Shown here: positions 25,533 through 35,189 of the stretch, piece after piece
Numbering within the stretch: position 1 is the first letter of the stretch
Layout: each line of letters opens with the position of its first letter
Source of the DNA: Sodalis sp. dw_96
GTDB lineage: Bacteria > Pseudomonadota > Gammaproteobacteria > Enterobacterales > Enterobacteriaceae
Length of the DNA: 64,000 bases
Assembly (NCBI RefSeq): GCF_018449575.1
Contig: NZ_JAAVUT010000010.1
Coordinates: 124,001-188,000, forward strand
Direction: 5' to 3'
Translations under genes and position numbers: made by a program
Notes under the pieces: generated by a model
Told to the model about the DNA's origin: nothing
The model's database searches: none
Seen by the model: only the letters and a program-made list of their open reading frames with translations

Positions 25533-26906
25533 ATGCCCGTTTTTTTTGCTTCCCGAGCGCTGTTGGCGCAGGGATGGACCCACAATGTCCGTCTTACCGT
25601 CGATTCACAAGGTATCATAAAAACCGTCGAATTCGACGCCTCGTCCACGGACGCTGTCTTGCTCTCCGGCCCCGTTCTGCCGTCCATGCCCAATTTGCAT
25701 TCCCATGCCTTCCAGCGCGCCATGGCGGGTTTGACGGAAGTGGTGGGGGACCCCCAGGACAGCTTCTGGACCTGGCGCGATGTGATGTACCGCATGGTGC
25801 GGCAACTGACGCCGGATCAGGTGGGGATTATCGCCCGCCAGCTCTATATTGAAATGCTGAAGGGCGGTTACACCCAGGTGGCGGAATTTCATTATCTTCA
25901 TCACGACGCCCAGGGGCAATCCTATGAGAACCCGGCGGAGATGGCGCTGCATATCAGCCGGGCGGCGGTGGAAAGCGGTATCGGACTGACCCTGCTGCCG
26001 GTGCTCTACAGCTATGGCGGTTTCGGCGCCCAGCCGGCCCAGGAAGGGCAGCGGCGCTTTATCCAGCAAACCGAAGGTTATCTGCGTCAGCAGCAGGTGC
26101 TGATTAAACATCTGGCGGGTCTGGATGGCCAAAATCTCGGGGTGTGCTTTCATTCGCTGCGCGCGGTGGATGAACGGCAGGTAGCCGAGGTGTTACAGGC
26201 GTCGGGACCGGATTTGCCGGTGCACATCCATGTGGCGGAACAGGAAAAAGAGGTCAGCGACTGCCTGAGCTGGTCAGGACAAAGGCCGATTCAATGGCTG
26301 CTGGATCATTTCCCGGTGGACGATCGCTGGTGCCTGATTCATGCCACCCATATCGACAGGGCGGAATTAACCGCCCTGGCCCAAAGCGGCGCGACGGCGG
26401 GCTTGTGTCCCACCACCGAAGCGAATCTGGGGGACGGAATTTTCCCCGCCACGGATTACCTGGCCCTGAATGGCCGCTGGGGCATCGGCTCCGACAGCCA
26501 TGTCTCCCTTAACGTGGTGGAAGAACTTCGCTGGCTGGAGTACGGACAGCGCCTGCGCGATCAGCGGCGCAACCGTATCGCCGGCGCGCGGCACAAAGCA
26601 GTGGGGGATACGCTGTATCTCGGCGCCCTGCAAGGAGGCGCCAAGGCCTGCGGCGCGCCGTTAGGACAACTGGCCCCGGGATATCGCGCCGACTGGCTGG
26701 TGCTGGATGAACGGGATCCCTATATCAGCACCGCCGCCGACCCGGCACTGCTCAATCGCTGGCTGTTTGCCGGCGGACCGGGGCAAATCCGGGATGTGTT
26801 TGTCGGCGGACGGCAGCTGATAAGCGACGGGCATCACCGGCTTGAGCAGGAAAGCGCACTGGCTTTCGCCGAGGTATTGCGGGATCTGCGTCAGGAGGCT
26901 TTATGA
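25533..26906 (+). CDS. hutF: N-formimidoyl-L-glutamate deiminase HutF
   Basis: 457 residues, amidohydrolase superfamily. Metal-site motifs are MPNLHSHAFQRAMAG, VHIHVAEQ, CLIHATHID and GIGSDSHVSLN. It converts formimidoylglutamate to formylglutamate plus ammonia, feeding HutG. The start ATG follows GGAAA. The stop overlaps hutD (ATGA). It is transcribed divergently from hutCIG from a region with a HutC operator candidate. Confidence 0.95.
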   Translation: MPVFFASRALLAQGWTHNVRLTVDSQGIIKTVEFDASSTDAVLLSGPVLPSMPNLHSHAFQRAMAGLTEVVGDPQDSFWTWRDVMYRMVRQLTPDQVGIIARQLYIEMLKGGYTQVAEFHYLHHDAQGQSYENPAEMALHISRAAVESGIGLTLLPVLYSYGGFGAQPAQEGQRRFIQQTEGYLRQQQVLIKHLAGLDGQNLGVCFHSLRAVDERQVAEVLQASGPDLPVHIHVAEQEKEVSDCLSWSGQRPIQWLLDHFPVDDRWCLIHATHIDRAELTALAQSGATAGLCPTTEANLGDGIFPATDYLALNGRWGIGSDSHVSLNVVEELRWLEYGQRLRDQRRNRIAGARHKAVGDTLYLGALQGGAKACGAPLGQLAPGYRADWLVLDERDPYISTAADPALLNRWLFAGGPGQIRDVFVGGRQLISDGHHRLEQESALAFAEVLRDLRQEAL

Positions 26907-27532
26907 GCCGGCCGCTGCGTTTCTCTTTCGATGAACTGCCGGTAAGCCGCTGGCGCAACGGCGGCGGCGAAACCCGGCAAATCGTCAGCTGGCCCGCGGC
27001 GGAGCTGTTGCCCGCCGACGGCGGACCGCTGCCCGCTATTGACGATTTTGCCTGGCGCGCCAGCATTGCCACCATCGACCGGGACGGCGGTTTTTCCGCT
27101 TTCCCCGGCGTTGACCGCAGCATAACCCTGCTGGAAGGCAACGGCGTGGTTTTGCATGGGGTGCAAGGCGCGGCCCATGCATTGACACAGCCGGGAGAAC
27201 CCTACGCCTTCGCCGGTGAGGAGCCGGTTAACGCCGTGCTGGCGGGAGGTCCCAGTCGGGATTTCAATATCATGACCCGGCGTCTGGATTGGCGGGCCGC
27301 GGTGGCGCGAATGGATCATGAATTCCCGCTGCCCGCCGGTCACAGCGGCGTGCTGTATGTCCTGGCGGGTAAGTGGCGCCTGCTGGGTGAAAATGATGAA
27401 AATAAGGCGGCGGACGACAAGCCGCTGGCGGCGCGGGACGGCTATTGGTGGCACCACCTGCCGTCGCCCCTGGCGCTGCGTCCGCTGTCAACCGGGTGCC
27501 TGGCGCTATGGGCGGATATCACCCCCCGGTAA
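26903..27532 (+). CDS. hutD: HutD family protein (cupin)
   Basis: 209 residues matching HutD: VSRWRNGGGETRQIVSWP near the N-terminus, FAWRASIATIDRDGGFSAFPGVDRSITLLEG and GGPSRDFNIMTRR. HutD is a bicupin widely found in hut clusters, proposed to limit or sense pathway intermediates; its reaction is unknown. It overlaps hutF by four bases. Confidence 0.93.
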   Translation: MSRPLRFSFDELPVSRWRNGGGETRQIVSWPAAELLPADGGPLPAIDDFAWRASIATIDRDGGFSAFPGVDRSITLLEGNGVVLHGVQGAAHALTQPGEPYAFAGEEPVNAVLAGGPSRDFNIMTRRLDWRAAVARMDHEFPLPAGHSGVLYVLAGKWRLLGENDENKAADDKPLAARDGYWWHHLPSPLALRPLSTGCLALWADITPR

Positions 27533-27734
27533 TACGTTCACCAAAAGGACGCAAAACACTGCATGATTTCAGTGCGCGACGCGTCATTTTGGTACAGGCC
27601 GACGAGATATGGACGCGGCGACAGGCGGTAAGCAAGTCAAATCGGGGTTCCGGCAGCGGCGGGGCGAGATTATAAGGCGCCGCGTCCGTTGACGCCATTC
27701 TGGCATAAGCTTTGCTTTGGTTTAGGAACCGGGT

Positions 27735-27748
27735 CTTGTATAGACAAG
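27735..27748. promoter_or_regulatory. HutC operator (perfect dyad) upstream of the ABC importer
   Basis: CTTGTATAGACAAG has perfect CTTGT/ACAAG arms around ATAG. It lies about 70-80 bp upstream of the importer's first gene. Confidence 0.8.
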
Positions 27749-27816
27749 TCAATGTGCGTCGCAAGGCCTGGCTTTTAGACGGCCATCTTGACCGCCTGCC
27801 AACTCAGGAGTGGGAT

Positions 27817-28794
27817 ATGAACAGTGTCGGTACCGGAAAATCATTCGTAGGTCGCGTAAACCTCCTGGCCCTGGTTATGGGCCTGATATTGACCGCGCCG
27901 GTTATGGCGGCGGATACCCCGGTGGCTATCGGCCTCTCCGGCTGGACCGGCTTCGCGCCGCTGACCCTGGCGGATAAAGCGGGAATATTCAAACGCCACG
28001 GCCTGGATGTCACGCTGAAAATGATCCCGCAAAAAGACCGGCACCTGGCCATTGCCTCCGGTGACGTGCAATGTGCGGGCACCACCGTGGAAACCTATAT
28101 CTCCTGGAACGCCAACGGCGTACCCATCACTCAGATTGTCCAGCTGGACAAATCGTTCGGCGCCGACGGCCTGGTGGTACGCAACAATATCAACAGCATA
28201 AAAGACCTGAAGGGCAAAACCGTCAGCGTCGATGCTCCCGGAACCTCGCCCTATTTTACCCTGGCCTGGATGCTGGATAAAAACGGCATGAGCCTGAAAG
28301 ACGTCAAGATAACCACCCTGGCTCCGGACGCGGCGGCCCAATCGTTTATCGCCGGCAGCAACGACGCCGCGATGACGTATGAACCCTATCTCTCCTCCGT
28401 GCGGAAAAACCCGGCCAAAGGCAAAATTCTCGCCACCACCCTGGACTATCCCATGGTGATGGATACCCTGGGCTGTACCCCCGCCTTCCTGAAAAAGAAT
28501 CCCCAGGCCGCCAAGGCCCTGGTGGAAAGTTATTTCGATGCGTTGGATATGATCAGGAAAGAGCCGGATAAATCCAATGAGATCATGGGTGCGGCGGTGA
28601 AAGAGTCCGGCAAGGCCTTTGCCGAGGAATCCAGCTACCTGCGCTGGCAGGATCGCGGGCAAAACAAGACATTCTTCAACGGCGAGATTAAAAACTTCGA
28701 ACAGGAAGCGGCCAATCTGCTGCTGCAGATGAAAGTCATTCGTAAAATACCGGATCTCAACACCCTCTATGACGCCAGCTACGTTAATCAATAA
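27817..28794 (+). CDS. NitT/TauT-type ABC transporter substrate-binding protein (hut-linked)
   Basis: About 325 residues. A signal peptide (VNLLALVMGLILTAPVMAA, cleavage after VMA) precedes an NMT1/SsuA-like binding protein: GLSGWTGFAPLTLADKAGIFKRHGLDV near the start and GKTVSVDAPGTSPYFTLAWML in the middle. The start at 27817 has AGGAG seven bases upstream; longer frames run through the operator. It is followed by its permease and ATPase. The HutC operator and the position between hutD and hutH suggest import of histidine, urocanate or a related imidazole. Other known hut importers (HutXWV) are of the ProXWV type, so this would be a different family doing that job. The substrate is inference. 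Confidence 0.85.
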   Translation: MNSVGTGKSFVGRVNLLALVMGLILTAPVMAADTPVAIGLSGWTGFAPLTLADKAGIFKRHGLDVTLKMIPQKDRHLAIASGDVQCAGTTVETYISWNANGVPITQIVQLDKSFGADGLVVRNNINSIKDLKGKTVSVDAPGTSPYFTLAWMLDKNGMSLKDVKITTLAPDAAAQSFIAGSNDAAMTYEPYLSSVRKNPAKGKILATTLDYPMVMDTLGCTPAFLKKNPQAAKALVESYFDALDMIRKEPDKSNEIMGAAVKESGKAFAEESSYLRWQDRGQNKTFFNGEIKNFEQEAANLLLQMKVIRKIPDLNTLYDASYVNQ

Positions 28795-28805
28795 AGGGGC
28801 GCATC

Positions 28806-29669
28806 ATGTCCGTTGATAAGGATATCGCCGCTCTGGCGGCCAAAGAGCCGGCACCGCTGCCGGCGGCCAGGCAAATCCGCCACAACCCGCTGCTGGTGCC
28901 GCTGCGGCCGGTCTCTTCCGGCCAACGTTGGTTCCTCGGCATCAGCTTTTTTGTGCTGTTTTTCGCTTTTTGGGCTCTTGCCACCTTCGGCGGCGGGGTG
29001 TCGCCGACCTTTCTGGCCGACCCGGTCACCATGGTGCATGAAGGTTATCTGTTGTTCACGGAATACAATTTTTCCCTGGATATCGGCATGACGGTCATGC
29101 GGGTACTGGGGGGCTTTATCCTGGCGGCGGTGCTGGCGGTACCGCTGGGCATCATGATGGGCTCTTACAAATTGGTGGAAGCCTTTGTCGAGCCTTTTGT
29201 CTCCTTTTGCCGCTATCTGCCGGCGTCGGCGTTTATTCCCCTGCTGATCCTCTGGGCCGGCATCGGGGAAACGCAGAAAATACTGGTGATTTTCATCGGA
29301 TCGTTTTTCCAGATCGTGCTGATGATCGCGGTGACCGTCGGCGGGGCGCGGCGGGATCTGGTGGAAGCGGCCTATACCCTGGGGGCCTCCAGCCGCAGCA
29401 TTGTGCGCCGGGTGCTGATACCGGGCGCCGCGCCGGAAATCGCCGAGCTGCTGCGTCTGGTGCTGGGCTGGGCCTGGACCTACGTTATCGTCGCGGAACT
29501 TATCGGTTCCTCCAGCGGTATCGGCCATATGATTGTGGACAGCCAGGCGTTGCTCAATACCGGGCAAATCATTTTCGGTATTATCACCATCGGCTGTATC
29601 GGTCTGTTGTCGGATTATTTATTCAAGGCGTTTAACCGCCGTCTGTTTGCCTGGAGCGTGGCGCCATGA
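28806..29669 (+). CDS. NitT/TauT-type ABC transporter permease (hut-linked)
   Basis: 287 residues, six hydrophobic segments. The EAA loop motif is EAAYTLGASSRSIVRRVLIPGAAPEI (about residues 188-213), and ILWAGIGETQKILVIFIGSFFQI is typical of SsuC/TauC-like permeases. A polar N-terminal extension of ~40 residues precedes the first helix. It lies 11 bp after the binding protein and overlaps the ATPase start by four bases. Confidence 0.88.
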   Translation: MSVDKDIAALAAKEPAPLPAARQIRHNPLLVPLRPVSSGQRWFLGISFFVLFFAFWALATFGGGVSPTFLADPVTMVHEGYLLFTEYNFSLDIGMTVMRVLGGFILAAVLAVPLGIMMGSYKLVEAFVEPFVSFCRYLPASAFIPLLILWAGIGETQKILVIFIGSFFQIVLMIAVTVGGARRDLVEAAYTLGASSRSIVRRVLIPGAAPEIAELLRLVLGWAWTYVIVAELIGSSSGIGHMIVDSQALLNTGQIIFGIITIGCIGLLSDYLFKAFNRRLFAWSVAP

Positions 29670-30475
29670 ATCTTTCAAACAACCACGCCTCGAACTACGG
29701 CAAACTCAACATTCGCCAGGTCGCCAGGACCTTCACCGGCCCGAAGGGCCAGCAGACCCAGGCATTATTACCCATCGATTACCGGGTGGAGGAAAACGAT
29801 TTTATTACCATTCTCGGCCCCTCCGGCTGCGGTAAATCCACCCTGTTGCGCATTATCGCCGGCCTGGACCGGCCGAGCGCCGGCGAAGTGTGGCTGGACG
29901 GCGGTCTGATTGACGGTCCGGGAGCGGATCGCGGCATGGTTTTTCAAAGCTATACGCTGTTTCCCTGGCTGACGGTGGAGCAGAATATCTGCTTCGGCCT
30001 GCGGGAAAGGGGCCTGGGCAGCGCCCTGCAGCGGGAGCGCTGCGATTATTTTATCGCCAAGGTCGGGCTGCGGGGATTTGAGCAGCACTTTCCTCGTCAA
30101 CTGTCCGGCGGCATGCAGCAACGCACCGCCATTGCACGCGCCCTGGCCAACGATCCGAAGGTGCTGCTGATGGACGAACCCTTCGGCGCCCTGGATAACC
30201 AGACCCGGGTGCTGATGCAGGAGCTGTTGCTCAGTATCTGGGAGTCGTCGCGCAAAACGGTGCTGTTTGTCACCCACGATATCGATGAAGCGATTTTCAT
30301 GGCCAATAAAGTGGCGATTTTCAGCGCCAGGCCGGGAAGAATTAAAACCGAGGTGGCGGTGAATTTTCCCCATCCCAGGGATTATACTTTGAAAACCACC
30401 GCGGAATTTATGGCGCTGAAAGCGCGCGTCACCGAGGAAATCCGCAGCGAAACGCTGCAAAGCCAGACCGGCTGA
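29666..30475 (+). CDS. NitT/TauT-type ABC transporter ATPase (hut-linked)
   Basis: 269 residues. Walker A GPSGCGKST, Q-loop MVFQSYTLFPWLTV, signature LSGGMQQRTAIARAL, Walker B VLLMDEPFGALD and the switch His in FVTHDIDEA are all intact. It resembles SsuB/TauB/NrtD-type ATPases. It overlaps the permease gene by four bases and is the last gene before the hutH promoter. Confidence 0.9.
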   Translation: MNLSNNHASNYGKLNIRQVARTFTGPKGQQTQALLPIDYRVEENDFITILGPSGCGKSTLLRIIAGLDRPSAGEVWLDGGLIDGPGADRGMVFQSYTLFPWLTVEQNICFGLRERGLGSALQRERCDYFIAKVGLRGFEQHFPRQLSGGMQQRTAIARALANDPKVLLMDEPFGALDNQTRVLMQELLLSIWESSRKTVLFVTHDIDEAIFMANKVAIFSARPGRIKTEVAVNFPHPRDYTLKTTAEFMALKARVTEEIRSETLQSQTG

Positions 30476-30642
30476 GGTTGAAAATCGGGGTGGTCCGTTA
30501 TGCCGCGGCGGCCTCGGTATCCTGATTATGTCGGACTGCGTTTGGCTGACCGGGCCAAAACGTAATGTCCTGGGGTCGCGGAAATCGCGTTAAAACGTAA
30601 CGCGCCGGAGCGTTCTTTTTTATAGATATAAAAGCGGCTTTA

Positions 30643-30656
30643 CTTGTATAGACAGG
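30643..30656. promoter_or_regulatory. HutC operator upstream of hutH
   Basis: CTTGTATAGACAGG matches the perfect operator at 27735 in 13 of 14 positions. It ends eight bases before the hutH ATG, so repressor binding would block initiation directly. Confidence 0.75.
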
Positions 30657-30664
30657 AATAGATT

Positions 30665-32221
30665 ATGCAATCTTTATTAACATTGCGCCCTTATCGGCTG
30701 GTGCCGGGTGAAGTGGACCTGGCGGCCCTCAGGGCGATTTATCAAGGGGAAGTGGTGCTTTCCCTGGATCCCTCCGCCTGCGAGGCCATTAATCAGGCAC
30801 AGCGTACGGTGCAGAACATCCTGGCCACCGGCGAGGTGGTCTACGGCATCAACACCGGTTTCGGTAAGCTGGCGCAGACCCGCATTCCCGCCGAACGGCT
30901 GGCGGAATTGCAGCGTAATCTGGTTTTGTCCCACAGCGTCGGCACCGGCAATCTGCTGGAAGATAACGTGGTGCGCCTGGTGATGGCCTGCAAAGTGGTA
31001 AGCCTGGCGCGCGGCCATTCCGGCATCCGCCTGCCGGTGGTGGAGGCATTGCTGGCACTGTATAACGCCGGCGTGATGCCCTGCATTCCGGCCAAGGGTT
31101 CGGTGGGCGCCTCCGGAGATTTGGCGCCCCTGGCGCATATGTCGCTGATGCTGCTCGGTGAAGGACAGGTAAGGGTAAAAGGCCGCTTGATGAGCGCGGT
31201 GGAAGGCTTGGCCCTGGCCGGCCTGACCCCGGTGGAGCTGGCGCCGAAAGAGGGATTGGCGTTGCTCAACGGTACCCAGGTTTCCACGTCCCTGGCGCTG
31301 GCAGGCCTGTTTGAAGCCGAACGCTGCTTCGCCGCGGGTCTGGTGGCCGGCGCGTTATCCTTGGAAGCCATTAAAGGCTCGGTGAAACCTTTTGATCCCC
31401 GTATCCATCAGGCGCGCGGGCAGTCCGGCCAGATTGCGGTGGCGCAAGCGGTGGCGGCGATGCTGGAGGGCAGCGAGATCGTGGTTTCCCATGTCAACTG
31501 CGGCCGAGTGCAGGATCCCTATTCAATCCGCTGCGTGCCGCAGGTGATGGGGGCCTGCCTGGACAATCTGGCTTTCGCCGCGCGCACGCTGCGCATCGAA
31601 GCCAACGCCGCTTCCGATAATCCGCTGGTGTTTACCGATAGCGGCGAGGTGATTTCCGGCGGCAATTTTCATGCGGAGCCGGTGGCGTTCGCCGCCGATA
31701 TCATCGCCCTGGCGGTGGCGGAAATCGGCGCCATTTCCGAACGGCGTCTGTCGCTGCTGCTGGATACCGGCCTGTCGGGTTTACCACCCTTTTTAATCAA
31801 CGAGGGTGGCGTAAATTCCGGTTTTATGATTGCCCAGGTCACCGCCGCCGCCCTGGCGTCGGAAAATAAATCCCTGGCGCATCCCGCCAGCGTCGATAGT
31901 TTGCCCACCTCGGCCAACCAGGAAGATCATGTGTCCATGGCCACCTTCGGCGCCCGTCGCCTCGGCGATATGTGTTTTAACACCTCGGTGGTGGTAGGCA
32001 TCGAAGCCATGGCCGCCGCCCAAGGCATTGATTTCAACCGCCCGCTGCGAAGCACGGCGCTGCTGGAAGAGCAGTTGACCGCCATTCGCGGGCGGGTGGC
32101 GTTTATGGAGCGCGACCGGCTGCTGGCCCCCGACATCGAGGCCATGCGCCTGTGGGTAGCGGAGTTCAGCCTGCCGCCGGTGGTGGAGTCGCTATTGCCC
32201 AGCTATCAAATGACGTTTTGA
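30665..32221 (+). CDS. hutH: histidine ammonia-lyase HutH
   Basis: 518 residues. The self-cyclising MIO triad Ala149-Ser150-Gly151 lies in [15 protein letters not shown]. Other signatures: [11 protein letters not shown] (catalytic Tyr), [14 protein letters not shown] and SADNPLVF-like ASDNPLVF. It deaminates histidine to urocanate, the first step and the source of the inducer. The start ATG lies eight bases after the HutC operator. It is followed by hutU after 43 bp. Confidence 0.96.
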   Translation: MQSLLTLRPYRLVPGEVDLAALRAIYQGEVVLSLDPSACEAINQAQRTVQNILATGEVVYGINTGFGKLAQTRIPAERLAELQRNLVLSHSVGTGNLLEDNVVRLVMACKVVSLARGHSGIRLPVVEALLALYNAGVMPCIPAKGSVGASGDLAPLAHMSLMLLGEGQVRVKGRLMSAVEGLALAGLTPVELAPKEGLALLNGTQVSTSLALAGLFEAERCFAAGLVAGALSLEAIKGSVKPFDPRIHQARGQSGQIAVAQAVAAMLEGSEIVVSHVNCGRVQDPYSIRCVPQVMGACLDNLAFAARTLRIEANAASDNPLVFTDSGEVISGGNFHAEPVAFAADIIALAVAEIGAISERRLSLLLDTGLSGLPPFLINEGGVNSGFMIAQVTAAALASENKSLAHPASVDSLPTSANQEDHVSMATFGARRLGDMCFNTSVVVGIEAMAAAQGIDFNRPLRSTALLEEQLTAIRGRVAFMERDRLLAPDIEAMRLWVAEFSLPPVVESLLPSYQMTF

Positions 32222-32264
32222 ATATCATCGTTAATTTTAAGCCATGAAAATGAAGGAACCCGTA

Positions 32265-33950
32265 ATGAAAAAAGATTTCAGCCATGCCGTCGCCCGTCCG
32301 GTCAGCGCCCCCCGCGGCACAGAACTGACCTGTAAAAACTGGCTTATCGAGGCCCCGTATCGCATGATCCAGAATAACCTCGATCCGGATGTGGCGGAGC
32401 GCCCGGACGATCTGGTGGTGTATGGCGGTATCGGTAAAGCGGCCCGCAACTGGCCCTGTTTTGAAGCGATTCTTGACAGCCTGCGCGAACTGAACGAAGA
32501 CGAAACCCTGCTGGTGCAGTCGGGCAAGCCGGTAGGGGTGTTCCGCACCCACGTGGACGCGCCGCGGGTGATGATAGCCAACTCCAACCTGGTGCCGCAC
32601 TGGGCGACCTGGGAACATTTTCACGAGTTGGATCGGGCGGGACTGATGATGTACGGCCAGATGACCGCCGGTTCCTGGATTTATATCGGCGCCCAGGGCA
32701 TCGTGCAGGGCACGTTCGAAACCTTTGTCGAAGCCGGTCGCCAGCATTACGGCAGCGATCTCAAGGGCAAATGGATCCTCACCGCCGGCCTGGGCGGCAT
32801 GGGCGGGGCGCAGCCGCTGGCCGGCGTGCTGGCGGGGGCCTGTGTCCTGGCCATTGAATGCCAGGAATCCCGCATTGATTTTCGTCTGCGCACCCGTTAC
32901 CTGGATCGCAAAGCCTACAGTATCGACGAAGCGCTTAACATGATCGAAACCGCCTGCCGCCAGGGAGAGGTTATTTCCGTCGGCCTGCTGGGCAATGCGG
33001 CCGAAATCATGCCGGAACTGGCGAAACGCGCCGCCGCCGGCGGACCCCGTCCCCATATCGTTACCGACCAGACCTCGGCCCACGATCCGCTCAACGGCTA
33101 CCTGCCGGCGGGCTGGAGCCTGGAACTGTGGAACCAGGCCAAGAAGGCGGATCCGGAAAAAGTCATCAAGGCCGCGCGCCAGTCCATGGCGGTGCATGTA
33201 CAGGCTATGCTGGAATTCCATAAAATGGGCGTGCCGACGGTGGACTACGGGAATAATATCCGTCAGGTGGCGTTTGAAGAGGGCGTGGAAAACGCGTTCG
33301 ATTTCCCCGGTTTCGTGCCGGCCTATATTCGTCCGCTGTTTTGCCAAGGCAAAGGTCCCTTCCGCTGGGTGGCGCTTTCCGGCGATCCGGAAGACATCTA
33401 TAAAACCGACGCCAAGCTCAAAGAGCTGTTCCCGGATAATACGTCACTGCATAACTGGCTGGATATGGCCCGTGAGCGCATCGCTTTCCAGGGCCTGCCG
33501 GCGCGGATTTGCTGGCTGGGTTTGGGGGAACGTCATCTCGCCGGTCTGGCTTTTAACGAAATGGTGCGCACCGGCGAATTGAAAGCCCCCATCGTCATCG
33601 GTCGCGATCATCTCGACTGCGGTTCCGTGGCCTCGCCGAACCGTGAAACCGAAGCCATGCGCGACGGCTCCGACGCGGTGTCCGACTGGCCGTTATTGAA
33701 CGTCATGCTCAGTACCGCCGGCGGCGCGACCTGGGTTAGCCTGCACCATGGCGGCGGCGTCGGCATGGGCTTTTCACAGCATGCCGGCATGGTCATCGTT
33801 TGCGACGGCAGCGAAAAGGCCGACGAACGCCTGGCGCGGGTGTTGTGGAACGATCCGGCCACCGGCGTTATGCGCCACGCGGATGCCGGTTATCCTGAAG
33901 CCATCGCCTGTGCGGAAAAATATGGACTTAAACTGCCGATGATTGGATAG
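32265..33950 (+). CDS. hutU: urocanate hydratase HutU
   Basis: About 561 residues, as expected. It starts [25 protein letters not shown] and carries the NAD-binding [13 protein letters not shown] and the [15 protein letters not shown] and [17 protein letters not shown] blocks of the family. It hydrates urocanate to imidazolonepropionate. I chose the ATG at 32265 (AAGGAA seven bases upstream) over 32244. The dehydrogenase gene downstream begins within 8-40 bp, so they are probably cotranscribed. Confidence 0.95.
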   Translation: MKKDFSHAVARPVSAPRGTELTCKNWLIEAPYRMIQNNLDPDVAERPDDLVVYGGIGKAARNWPCFEAILDSLRELNEDETLLVQSGKPVGVFRTHVDAPRVMIANSNLVPHWATWEHFHELDRAGLMMYGQMTAGSWIYIGAQGIVQGTFETFVEAGRQHYGSDLKGKWILTAGLGGMGGAQPLAGVLAGACVLAIECQESRIDFRLRTRYLDRKAYSIDEALNMIETACRQGEVISVGLLGNAAEIMPELAKRAAAGGPRPHIVTDQTSAHDPLNGYLPAGWSLELWNQAKKADPEKVIKAARQSMAVHVQAMLEFHKMGVPTVDYGNNIRQVAFEEGVENAFDFPGFVPAYIRPLFCQGKGPFRWVALSGDPEDIYKTDAKLKELFPDNTSLHNWLDMARERIAFQGLPARICWLGLGERHLAGLAFNEMVRTGELKAPIVIGRDHLDCGSVASPNRETEAMRDGSDAVSDWPLLNVMLSTAGGATWVSLHHGGGVGMGFSQHAGMVIVCDGSEKADERLARVLWNDPATGVMRHADAGYPEAIACAEKYGLKLPMIG

Positions 33951-33957
33951 TAAATCC

Positions 33958-35079
33958 ATGAGAACGCAGCAAGACAGGAAGGCCACCGTGGATGTTCATC
34001 ATCTTGCTTTTCCGGCCCGCGTAGTCCGCGGCGCCGGCGCTATTAATCAACTGGGCGCCCTGTGCGCCGTTCTGGGCCGGCGCGCCATGGTCATCGGCGG
34101 CCGTCGTGCCCTGGCCTCAATCGAACAGGCGGTGTTCAGCCAGTTGGTCACCGCCGGCGTAACGCTGGCGGCCATGCAGTGGTATGGCGGTGAGTGCAGT
34201 GAAACCCATATCAACCGCCTGGGCCTGGAAGCGAAGGCTGAGGGGATCGATGTCATCATCGGCGCCGGCGGCGGCAAGGCTATCGATACCGCCAAGGCGG
34301 TGGGGGCCTCCCTGGGGGTGCCGGTGGTGACGCTGCCCACCATTGCCGCCACCTGCGCCGCCGTGACGCCCTTGACCATTCGGTATTTCGACGACGGTCA
34401 TTTCCGGGATTTGTTTCCTCTGCCGCAGGCGCCGGCGGCGGTGGTCATCGATACGCAATTATTGGCGCTTTCCCCGCTGCGCTGGCTGGCGGCGGGGCTG
34501 GGGGATACGCTGGCCAAATGGTATGAATATCGCTCCATCGCCCATCCCGCCGGTCTCAACGGACTGTCGGCGTCCGCCAGCGCCAATAGCCGGATTTGTT
34601 ATGATCTTATCCTGCACTACGGAGAGGCGGCCTGCGGCGCATTGACCGAAGGGAAACCCACGCCGGCGCTGGAACAGGTGGCGGATGCCATTTTTATCTT
34701 TGCCGGCCTGACCTCCATCATGGGCAGCGGCGCTCACGCCTCGGCGGCCCATGCCATTTATGAAGGGTTTACCGTTAACGACAAAACCCGCCATTTCGGC
34801 CATGGGCTGCTGGTGGGTTACGGTAATCTTTGTTTACTGGCGCTGGAGCGGCGCGGTGATGAAGAGCTGCTGGCGGCGGTCCGCCTGGCGAAGGCCTGCG
34901 CGGTGCCGACTAGTCTGGCGGAAATTTGCGATGATTTGACCTCCACCGAGCTTGACGCCATTTGCCGATCTTCCGTCGAGGCTCCGGACATGGCCAATAT
35001 GCCCCATACCGTCAGCGCCGACGATGTCCTGTCGGCCATGATACGGGTGGATGCCTTTGCGGCCATGGCCCGACGATAA
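33958..35079 (+). CDS. iron-type alcohol dehydrogenase, HcxA/YbdH-like, in the hut operon
   Basis: About 373 residues, glycerol-dehydrogenase branch of the Fe-ADH family. Conserved blocks: WYGGECSETHINRL, VIIGAGGGKAIDTAKAVG (NAD site), VTLPTIAATCAAVTPLTI, AAGLGDTLAKWYEY and the metal His in AHASAAHAIYEGFT and HFGHGLLVGYG. E. coli HcxA (YbdH) reduces 2-oxo acids. The start may be ATG at 33958 or, with a better ribosome-binding site (AGGAAGG), GTG at 33988. Its place directly after hutHU suggests a linked substrate such as imidazolepyruvate/imidazolelactate (inference). The last 20 codons are repeated downstream as decayed copies. Confidence 0.8.
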   Translation: MRTQQDRKATVDVHHLAFPARVVRGAGAINQLGALCAVLGRRAMVIGGRRALASIEQAVFSQLVTAGVTLAAMQWYGGECSETHINRLGLEAKAEGIDVIIGAGGGKAIDTAKAVGASLGVPVVTLPTIAATCAAVTPLTIRYFDDGHFRDLFPLPQAPAAVVIDTQLLALSPLRWLAAGLGDTLAKWYEYRSIAHPAGLNGLSASASANSRICYDLILHYGEAACGALTEGKPTPALEQVADAIFIFAGLTSIMGSGAHASAAHAIYEGFTVNDKTRHFGHGLLVGYGNLCLLALERRGDEELLAAVRLAKACAVPTSLAEICDDLTSTELDAICRSSVEAPDMANMPHTVSADDVLSAMIRVDAFAAMARR

Positions 35080-35188
35080 ACGTTTTGCCGGCCAAGAACC
35101 GTGCGGATAATCTGGCGGGCATGGCCTGACGATAAACGTTTCCCGGTCATGAACGTGTAGATAATCTGGCGGCCATGGCCTGACGTTC
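35059..35188 (+). repeat. three decayed tandem copies of the 3' end of the HcxA-like gene
   Basis: The segment GCGGCCATGGCC...GACGATAAACGTTT (end of the gene and following bases) starts at 35059 and recurs at 35115 and 35169. The spacings are 56 and 54 bp and the copies diverge. The array fills the space up to the stop codon of the convergent EamA gene. Confidence 0.75.
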
Positions 35189-35189
35189 A

